In this document: one piece after another, positions 8,281 to 16,500 of the stretch
How the letters are laid out: each line of letters starts with the position of its first letter
How positions within the stretch are numbered: position 1 is the first letter of the stretch
Assembly (NCBI GenBank): GCA_029243025.1
Contig: JAQWSU010000029.1
Coordinates: 1 to 64,000, forward strand
Direction: 5' to 3'
Origin: Pirellulaceae bacterium
Lineage (GTDB): Bacteria; Planctomycetota; Planctomycetia; Pirellulales; Pirellulaceae
DNA: 64,000 bases
Program-made: the position numbers and the translations under genes
The notes under the pieces: model-generated
The model's input: only the letters and a program-made list of their open reading frames with translations
Databases searched by the model: none
What the model was told of the DNA's origin: nothing

Positions 8281-10221
8281 TTATTGGGTGAGTCCCAAAG
8301 CTGCAAGACGTTGGATTATTTTATCGGATTGCAGCAGTTGCCGTAACTGCTTGACAGCCGGGCGTTCAAGTCGGCTTTCGGGGGCAACGAAGTCAAATCG
8401 TTCGTCCGTGAGGGGTAAGAACCCGAGATTCGCTTGATCGGCAACACGCTGGATCGCGATACCCCAATCGGCGCGTCGTTGAGCAATGGCTGCTGCCACG
8501 GCGTTGTGACTGCGAGCTTGGACAGCGTAACCGTCCGGTTGAAACCCAGCGAGCAATTGATCAATTAAGACTCGAGTGCCGCTGCCTTGATTTCGATTGA
8601 CCATCAGCGTGTTGGCATCTTCTTTTGCCATTGCCACTGCGCTGGCGACTTGCTTTCCTTCGAAACGCGCATCGCCTTGACGAAATACAAGTCCTTGGGA
8701 GCGATGATAACCGGAAATGAGGCTCATCCCCGGCTTGAGAAAAGGACTATTGTATTCGCCTGACGCTTCATCCAGTAAATGAATACCTGCCACATCACAT
8801 TCGCCTCGTTCAACGGCGTACAGACCTGCAGTTGATCCAACAGCTAAAAACTTACTGCGGAATCCGAGCTGCTGGAGTTCGCTCAATAACAAGTCCAGGC
8901 CGAGGCAATGGCTGCCAATCACGACCAGATCGGCGACTTCCAAGTCTCGGCCCAAGAGTCGTACTTCAACCGCTGAGCCTTGCTCGATTAGTTCTTCATG
9001 ACGGTCGAGCGTCACAAAGCCATCCGCACGGCTGAAAGTGGTGACTGAACCAGAGCCTTTACCCATCGGATAAGCCGTGAGTTGTGCAGGTTCCTGCTGC
9101 GTGTCAGCACCAACCAATCCGACCAGCAGGTATTCTGTGCGGCCAATTTCTGAATTGATCTGCGTTGCCATATTTGCCTTCACCACTCCATGGCGTTGTG
9201 GGGGAAGTCCGGACATTTGCCGGATGACCGGGGCCACGAACTCATGAAAAGTAAACACGGCTGACGTCGGAAATCCAGGGAGGATGACGACGGGTTTTCC
9301 CTGGCTGGCTGCCAAGCAGATCGGTTTGCCCGGTTTGAGGGCGACGCCGTGAGCAACGATACCCGGGTCGTCCAGTTGTTGCACAACTTGATAAGAGATG
9401 TCGCCTGCGCCTTTGCTCGTGCCGCCTGAAAGCAGCACAACGTCGGCGGTCGCGATGGCGTGCTGAACGGTTTCTTCGAGTGCGGAGCGATCGTCGTGGA
9501 TGATGCCCAAGTTGACCGGGACGCCCCCGAGTTCGCGAACCGCATCGGACAGAATTTGGGCGTTGGAATCGAATACCATTCCGGGACGCATGGCTTTGCC
9601 GGGAGCGATAATCTCGTCACCTGTGGAGGCGATGGCAACACGCGGACGCCTCCAGACAAAAACCTTGTCGGCACCGATTGCTGCCAGGACACCCGTTTCA
9701 CGACTCGTCAGCAATTCGCCCGCACGGAGTACGGTTTCTCCCACGCCAATGTCAGTGCCAGCGAATGCGACTGCCGTTCCTGGCGTCAGTGAACGGTTGA
9801 CCCGTACAAGTTTTCCTTCTGTCTCCGTGTGTTCCACCATGACAACCGCATTCGCGCCACGCGGCAGCATCGCTCCGGTGGCGATCGGCACAGCCGTTCC
9901 AGAAGTTACGGTGGACTGTGGCACGATGGCCGTTGCCAGCACCTCATCCAATAGGCGTAACGCGCGGGGTATCTCCTCCGTCGCACCAAACGTGTCTTCA
10001 GCCCGTAGGGCAAAGCCGTCCACGTTTGAACGATCAAAGGACGGTACATCAATTTGAGATGTCACGTCGCGAGAAAGGACGCGTCCCCAGGCTGTCTCTA
10101 GCGATACGACTTCCTCCGCACGAGGTGATCTGCTGATGGCCGCGTGGAAACGTCGCTCCGCTTCATCCCGATCGATCACATTGAGGAATTGTTGTTGTGA
10201 TGTGCTTGATTTAGGCGTCAT
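8281..10221 (-). CDS. moeA: MoeA molybdotransferase fused to a periplasmic-binding-protein-like domain
   Basis: The ATG at 10221 gives 646 residues. The frame stays open further upstream, but that part lies inside the preceding moeA gene. Residues ~15-420 are MoeA: RSNVDGFALRAEDT, IATGAMLPRGANAVVMVEHT, ATGDEI and LSGGTSKGAGD. MoeA inserts molybdate into adenylylated molybdopterin. Residues ~430-646 are a substrate-binding-protein-like domain (GSTAGLYAVERGECDVAGIH, NRNQGSGTRVLIDQLL, DWGIAIQ) like that in MoeA-LysR-substrate-domain fusions. It starts 11 nt inside the upstream moeA gene, so translation is coupled. The extra domain may bind molybdate or tungstate, or act as a sensor; that is inference. 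Confidence 0.9.
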   Translation of the reverse strand: MTPKSSTSQQQFLNVIDRDEAERRFHAAISRSPRAEEVVSLETAWGRVLSRDVTSQIDVPSFDRSNVDGFALRAEDTFGATEEIPRALRLLDEVLATAIVPQSTVTSGTAVPIATGAMLPRGANAVVMVEHTETEGKLVRVNRSLTPGTAVAFAGTDIGVGETVLRAGELLTSRETGVLAAIGADKVFVWRRPRVAIASTGDEIIAPGKAMRPGMVFDSNAQILSDAVRELGGVPVNLGIIHDDRSALEETVQHAIATADVVLLSGGTSKGAGDISYQVVQQLDDPGIVAHGVALKPGKPICLAASQGKPVVILPGFPTSAVFTFHEFVAPVIRQMSGLPPQRHGVVKANMATQINSEIGRTEYLLVGLVGADTQQEPAQLTAYPMGKGSGSVTTFSRADGFVTLDRHEELIEQGSAVEVRLLGRDLEVADLVVIGSHCLGLDLLLSELQQLGFRSKFLAVGSTAGLYAVERGECDVAGIHLLDEASGEYNSPFLKPGMSLISGYHRSQGLVFRQGDARFEGKQVASAVAMAKEDANTLMVNRNQGSGTRVLIDQLLAGFQPDGYAVQARSHNAVAAAIAQRRADWGIAIQRVADQANLGFLPLTDERFDFVAPESRLERPAVKQLRQLLQSDKIIQRLAALGLTQ

Positions 10222-11461
10222 ACAGGAAGACTTCGGTTTGATGTTCAGGGGGATAACCTTCACTGTCTGTCGGAATGATGACAAATCCATCGGCGCGAGT
10301 TGTCGAGCTAAGCAGCGAGGCGCCTGAAATAGCGAGGGGGTCAATGGCCTGATCGACAATTGATACTCGGGCATAGTCGACTCGTCCAACCTGTGATACA
10401 AGCTTACGCCGTAGTGGTAGGGTGGATTGCCGATAGGGCCAATCCAAAGAGCCACCCGCGAGGGTGCGAATTGCTCGGCCTGCGAAAAAGTCGTAGGCGC
10501 AGAGGCATGAGACGGGATTGCCTGGCAATAAAAATACGAGCCGATCATCCATGCGCCCCATGCCGGTGGGACTGCTGGGGCGCATTGCCACGCCATGGAT
10601 TGCAAGTTCTCCGTTCTGTGCCAGCAAACGTGGAGCGTGGTCTTCTAGTCCCACGCTTGAACCACCAGAAACGATCACAATATCAACATCGTCCTGCATC
10701 GCTGTAAGAATACTTGATTCTGTGTCAGGTGTCAGGCCGTGTTCAACCACCACACCACCGTCTCGGCGGACCAATGCGCTGAGCATCGGACCATTGGCAT
10801 CAGCGATTGTGTAACCCGTTGGTACGGTGCCACTGGCAACCAGTTCATTGCCGGTGATCACAAGACGAATTTTGGGTTGTCTGATCACCGAGACTTGTCC
10901 TACGCCAATCGACGATAAAACACCAAGGTCTTGAGGGCGAAGTCGTCGTCCACGTTCCAGGATACATGTGCCCGTTGGGATATCTTCCCCCCGATGCCCG
11001 ACGTGCTTTTGTGGCGGAACCTCTCCCTGAGCCAGCAAATGTGACGCCTCGGTTTGTGTGCGTTCAGCAGGCAGCACAGCGTCGGCGCCGTTGGGCATTG
11101 GCGAGCCGGTCATAATGCGAACCGTTTGCCCCCGTTGCACATGACCTAGAAAAGGTTGGCCCGGGAATGCTTCGCCGGTAATGGTGAGTTTGAGTGGATT
11201 GTAGGGTGTCGCGCCCAAGGTATCCGCCGACTGAACGGCGAAGCCGTCCATCATCGCACGGCGAAAGCCAGGCACGTCAACTTGGCTCGTGATCGAATCG
11301 GCTAACACACGCCCAGATGCGTTGCCGAGAAAAACGGACTCGCTGTCAAGCCAACCGCTGTGTTGGTCAATCCACTGCCAGACCGTTGTGACCGTCGAGC
11401 GGCTTGTAAAGCCCCTCATACGAACGTCGGAAAAATTACGTGGTTGTTTGGAGTTGTTCAT
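10211..11461 (-). CDS. moeA: Molybdopterin molybdotransferase MoeA
   Basis: The protein has 416 residues, the normal MoeA length. Motifs are RRAMMDGFAVQSADT, IMTGSPMPNGADAVLPAERT, VITGNELV, DANGPML, VSGGSSVGLEDHAP and LPGNPVSCL. It acts in the cytoplasm in the last general step of Moco synthesis. Its start overlaps the stop of the Hsp70 gene by 4 nt (ATGA), and its stop overlaps the start of the second moeA by 11 nt, giving a three-gene operon. Having two MoeA paralogues side by side may mean that one handles tungsten or a different cofactor form. The sequence alone does not tell. Confidence 0.92.
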   Translation of the reverse strand: MNNSKQPRNFSDVRMRGFTSRSTVTTVWQWIDQHSGWLDSESVFLGNASGRVLADSITSQVDVPGFRRAMMDGFAVQSADTLGATPYNPLKLTITGEAFPGQPFLGHVQRGQTVRIMTGSPMPNGADAVLPAERTQTEASHLLAQGEVPPQKHVGHRGEDIPTGTCILERGRRLRPQDLGVLSSIGVGQVSVIRQPKIRLVITGNELVASGTVPTGYTIADANGPMLSALVRRDGGVVVEHGLTPDTESSILTAMQDDVDIVIVSGGSSVGLEDHAPRLLAQNGELAIHGVAMRPSSPTGMGRMDDRLVFLLPGNPVSCLCAYDFFAGRAIRTLAGGSLDWPYRQSTLPLRRKLVSQVGRVDYARVSIVDQAIDPLAISGASLLSSTTRADGFVIIPTDSEGYPPEHQTEVFLYDA

Positions 11462-13011
11462 GACGTTGAGTCCAGCGGACGGTTGGCAGAGATTCCCGTG
11501 ACGAATTCACGCCAAGTCCGAAGCTGTTCACTTGTGAGGCTGTTGACGCGTGTGATCTCGTGTTGTTCCCAGTTCTCTGCAGGGCCGACAAGAACGGTGA
11601 CGGTTAATCGACCGTTTTCTAGATAGCAAAAGCGAACGTCGATTGGGCTTTGTGCCGGTAGGTCGGCAGGCAGGTTGCGAACTGTGCAACGTCCAAGTTG
11701 AACGCACTCATCGGCGGAAGCGCTTTCGCCTTCAACAATTTGCACCAAAACGGACTTCTGACCATCATTTTGAGTTTTGAAGATTCTTTTCGCCGTAATC
11801 GGCAAAGGGGTATTTCGGGGGATGATGATTGCGTTACGGGACTGTCGTGTCAGCGGATCGGAGGCAGCGACTCCGAGACTGTGGGAGTTCACATTTTTGA
11901 CTGAAAATTTTGCCGGCTCTCCACGGCTTTCTGCCAAGAGGCGCTCGGCGTGGAGTGCTGCGCCGTGGGCGACAGCTTCATCCGCAGCGACAGAAGTGTC
12001 CGGTTCGATTTGTGACATTTGTTTCAGGAGACCTGCAACCGCTGGCATGCGGGTCGAGCCACCCACGAGCAAAATTCGATCGATGTCGTTCCATCCCAGC
12101 CCGGCCGCTTGCAACGTTTGCCGGGTGGTAAAACTGGTTCGATCCAAGAGGTCCTGGGTCGCTTCTTCGAATTGTTGACGGCTTACCTCAAGACGCAAAG
12201 CCTTGCCCTGATAATCACAGGGGATTGTCGCCTTTTGTCTCGCAGAAAGAGTGCGTTTCGCATCCTCGCTGTCGCGCCATAATCTGCCCATCGTGTTTGC
12301 ATCTTCACGCGGGTCCAAATCGAATTGTCGGATGAATTCTTCAGCCACCAGATCGACCAATCGACCGTCCCAATCGAGTCCTCCGAGACGAACGTCTCCG
12401 TCGGTTGCTAAAGCTGTAAAATCCGTTCCGCTAATTTCCATGACGGTGACGTCGAAGGTGCCACCTCCCAGGTCATAGACCAATATTCGCAACGGCCGCG
12501 TGCGTGTGTGGTGTTCGCGCAGGAAACCTTGTTCGTAGCCAAAGGCGATTGCGGCCGCGGTCGGCTCGTTAATGATGTCAATCACCTCTAAGCCAGCGAT
12601 GAATCCTGCATCCTGCGTTGCTTTTCGTCGAACCTCGTCGAAGTAGGCAGGAACCGTGATTACCGCTTTTGTGAAGTTACCGATCGCTTGAGCGGCGTCC
12701 GTGCGGATTTTGTGTAAGATCCAGGCCTCCAGTGCCTCTGGGGGATAGTGTCGACCGCCCAGTTGTTTGGCAAACGAGCGACTACCGAGTTCTCGTTTCA
12801 TGCATTGGGCGACTTGTTCTGCATCAGTGGTAATCGCTTTGAGTGCTTCCTTGCCGATTACGACTTCATCGTTTTCAAATAACACGACACTGGGTGTTAC
12901 TTTGTCGCCTTCGGCATTGGCTAACGTTTGCGGACGTCCGGTTGGGTCAACCCAGGCAATGGCCGAGTAGGTTGTTCCGAGATCGATTCCGATAGCAGGA
13001 GACTTTGACAT
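11458..13011 (-). CDS. Short Hsp70-family protein
   Basis: The protein has 517 residues against ~640 for DnaK. The ATPase domain is complete: IGIDLGTTYSAIAW (phosphate 1), INEPTAAAIAFGYE, VYDLGGGTFDVTVME (phosphate 2) and LLVGGSTRMPAV (adenosine). A beta-sandwich substrate-binding domain follows (residues ~385-480), with a short helical end in place of the DnaK alpha-helical lid. It is first gene of an operon with two moeA genes, joined by a 4-nt overlap. It is not next to dnaJ or grpE, so it is probably a specialised chaperone, plausibly for molybdoenzymes or their maturation (inference). Confidence 0.9.
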   Translation of the reverse strand: MSKSPAIGIDLGTTYSAIAWVDPTGRPQTLANAEGDKVTPSVVLFENDEVVIGKEALKAITTDAEQVAQCMKRELGSRSFAKQLGGRHYPPEALEAWILHKIRTDAAQAIGNFTKAVITVPAYFDEVRRKATQDAGFIAGLEVIDIINEPTAAAIAFGYEQGFLREHHTRTRPLRILVYDLGGGTFDVTVMEISGTDFTALATDGDVRLGGLDWDGRLVDLVAEEFIRQFDLDPREDANTMGRLWRDSEDAKRTLSARQKATIPCDYQGKALRLEVSRQQFEEATQDLLDRTSFTTRQTLQAAGLGWNDIDRILLVGGSTRMPAVAGLLKQMSQIEPDTSVAADEAVAHGAALHAERLLAESRGEPAKFSVKNVNSHSLGVAASDPLTRQSRNAIIIPRNTPLPITAKRIFKTQNDGQKSVLVQIVEGESASADECVQLGRCTVRNLPADLPAQSPIDVRFCYLENGRLTVTVLVGPAENWEQHEITRVNSLTSEQLRTWREFVTGISANRPLDSTS

Positions 13012-13548
13012 GGCCGGACGTATGTTGGTTTGGTTAGAGAGTGTCTCGAATTGTCTCTGCAGATCGTGATGTGAGAAGACCAGTCCGGCGAGCGACCACG
13101 TTGACTCCAGGGAGTATTCGTGCCGGCGATCCTAAAGCTACTGCCTTACAATACGCAGAGTTGCCGCTTTTCGCAATTGGGCAGCTTGGCGAGAGAAGCT
13201 CGGCTGAAGGCCATGAGCTTGCTGGCTGCGGCTCAGGTAGAGCTTAACGTTCGAACCGGCCGTTGAATATTTTCCGCTTCCGGGGAGTGTTAGCCTTGAA
13301 ACGTTCATAACTCGCCAACGGAAAAAAATGTTGCTGGATGTCCGGCTGAACCGAAGTTAGAGCCAGCACGGAAGGTCGGTCGTTCAAGGAGGACGTCGTT
13401 TGTTACCTTCAGCGAGTTCTCGCTATGCCTGTCGAAATTATGCACGCAATGATCGCGGCGGTCTTTGCTTTGGTTTGGTTTATGGTGTGGCAAATTCTGT
13501 CGGGCGGACAGCGGCCGCAAAAGCGACCGCTGCACCATTCGGAGGTCT
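13012..13548. other. Intergenic region upstream of the Hsp70 operon
   Basis: About 540 bp lie between the Hsp70 start and the 3' end of the 1825-residue gene, both on the minus strand. It should hold the Hsp70-moeA promoter. I see no recognisable gene, strong promoter or terminator in it. Confidence 0.4.
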
Positions 13549-16500
13549 CTACCACAGACCTTCCGCGAATACCTGATCCCGAGGTGCCTCACCCTCTCCG
13601 CCGCCATTCGTCGGCTGGAAGTCGAAGTCGCCACGCGATCCCTTGATTCGCACGAGTCGGTAATCATCTTCCTTGCCGATAATTCGAACCTGCTCTCGAT
13701 TGCTCGAATCGATCGTTGTGGTCAATTCTTGGCCATCCTCTGAGATGGTTACTTGCAACGAAGACATGTTGTCGGTGAATTGGATGTCCACCATTTCAAC
13801 GTCTTCCCAGCCGTCGTCGAACTGAGACCACTCATGGCCGTCGGTTTCGTTGACGGAAGTGTACAGGCCGGAATCGGAGTGGGATGACAAGGTTTCCCAG
13901 ATGGCGAATTTTGGGTCTAAATTGCGATTGTCGAAATTGTATTCGGTGTCGCCGGTGCCGCTGGCGGTCAATTCGATATCGAAGGTTTCCGTCGAATTGT
14001 CCGCAGGTGTTGGATCTGTAAAGTGCGGGTCAGCGGTTCGCAATTTATAGCTGCCGGGTGTGATCGTCTCGAAGCTGAAGTTGCCATCTGAGTCAGTCGT
14101 GGTTTCATACGTGACATCGGCTCCGATGTTGTTGACACCGCTCAGATAGACCGGAATGCCTGCGAACTCGACATTTGCGTTCGAGAAGGAGCCTTTGATG
14201 CCACCTTCGACGAAGTTGACGACGGTCACGCTGACGGTCGCGGTACTCTGTCCGCCATTGCCATCGCTGATCGTGTAGGTGAAGGTTTCGGTGCCTTCCG
14301 TGAATTCTTCAGCCGGGGTGTATTCGATCGTGTCTCCGACGATGCTAACCGTGCCGGCGGCCGAACCATCGCTCACACTAATAATCGAAAGGACTTCATT
14401 TTTGTCGGGAGAAATCGTATCGTTCTCGAGTACGAGAATGGAAATCGAACCGGCACCAGTTTGGGCCGAGGCCGTATCCGCAACGGCCGTCGGAGCGTCG
14501 TTGACCTCATTGACGAATACTGTCACAACACCGCTTGCGGTGCGAGGGTCAGCCACGCCGTTCGTCGTGCCGTTGTCGGTGACCGTGTATTCGAAGGAGA
14601 GCGATCCGGCGAAATCTTGGGCTGGTGTGAAGGTGACGACGTCGCCATTTTTCTCCAGTGTGCCTCCCGATTCTTCGCCGACAGAGACGAGTGCGAGAGT
14701 TTGGTCAATCTCACCACCTCCCGGTAGAGCGTTTGCTAGTAGCTCCGCCGCGGTAAGCGTTAGTGTCGTGTCCTCGTTGATCTCCCGATTGACTTGGAAG
14801 ACGATGGGAGTGTCGTTCACCTCGCTCACGCTGACGGTTACATTCGCGTTTGCCGTACCACCGTTTCCATCAGAAATGGTGTAGCTAAAGCTTGTGCTTC
14901 CTGCGAAATCTGGATCCGGAGTAAACAGTGCTGTGGTCCCGTTTCCTCCGATTTGCACGCTGCCGTTTGCCGGCTGAGTGACCTCTGTAATGCTGAGCGT
15001 CTCACCCACGTCTGGGCTGCTGCTGTCGTTATTGAGTAGCTCAATTTCAACATCCGTTTGATCTTCGCTGACTGTGAAACTGTCGTCGTTGGCGGTCGGG
15101 TCGTCATTCACATTGGAGACCTCTACCGTGACCGTCGCACTGGAAGTGTCGCCTTCATTGTCGATGATTTCGTAACTGAAGGTGTCGATACCCGTGAAAT
15201 TTTCCTGAGGAGTGTAGACGATCTCTTGATTCTCGTTGATCGATACAGTTGCGTTGCTGGTGCCCGAGACGCTGTTGACTGCCAGCGTTCGCGTTTCCGG
15301 GACAGCAAAATCGTTGGCAAGTACATTGAGAATGTTGCCCGAACTGTCTTCGTCGACTTGGAACGTGTCATCGTTCGCAAAGGTCATGCTCGCGATTTCC
15401 AAGGATGTACCCTCAAAAACCATCTGGTCGGGTGAGAGTCCAACTCCCAGGCCATGCAGTGTGGTTTCTCGCGATGGTAGATTGTCAGCCGGGTCCGCAG
15501 CGAAAACTGCATTTCCGGATCCATCTGCAATCATCGGGATCGACATGAGTAGGAATTCACCTGACCCTAATGGAGTGGTGTCGGCGGTTGCACCCGTGTC
15601 GTCTATCAGCCCCGCTGTGTTAAGATCAGAGAATTGAACGTTTTGGAAGTTGCTGCTGAATTCCACGTCGCCATTGACTGACACAGCATTGTCGTCATAA
15701 GTGATATCCAGATAGGCCGAGAAGACACCCGCGTTGAGAGCGTCTGTTCGAAGATCTTCGATGTAAACCTGCAACAGGAATTCTTCACCAGCGATGGCTG
15801 CGTTGATCAAATTGCCATCGAGATCGGTGAGCTTCAAGCGATAGGTCATCAGTTGATTTTGTTCGACGTCAATGTCGACCGCTTGGGCACTCGTGTTGCC
15901 AGCAGCGTCCGTGGCTTGGATGTCGAACGACTGCGTGCCCGCTTCGCTGATCGTGGGCGTCCACGTGAGGAGACCATTGTTGGAGTCGATGTTAGCCGAT
16001 GATGGTGCACCCGATAACGAATAAATGATGCTGCCCTCTTCCGTGTTCTCCGTATCGAATGTCACGGCAGTTCCCACGAGGGCCGTATTCGGTGGGGTGG
16101 CGGTGAAGCCGTCAGGACCTGTTTGGTCTAATTCGATCGTGAGACCATCTGACAGGGAGCTTGTCGTGTCTCCCACCGTTTGCGTCGCAGTGATCTCGTA
16201 GACCCCGTCACCAAAGCTGGCCAGATTCGCAGTTGTGATGGTCACTGAGTTGCCTACTGCGGTACCTTCGCCGATTTTGGTCCCATTGCCGAATAATTCG
16301 ACAAGTGCACCGTCGGCCACATCACTGACCTCAAATTCTAACTCGGTTTGGTTCGTGAGGTTGTCGGAGCTCGAGGAACCGCTGTCGGATCTTGCGGATA
16401 AATCGAGACCCACCTTGCCAGGCAAGACGTTGACCGAAATGCGTTGACTGTCGTAGGTGTCTGCCGTATCCGATCCATTCAAGGCTCGAACGCGAACTGT

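Noticed and set aside
13425-13646. 73-residue open frame with a hydrophobic start (IAAVFALVWFMVWQI)
   Set aside because: The first half could be a membrane helix, but the second half runs antisense through the end of the 1825-residue gene and has no pattern of its own.
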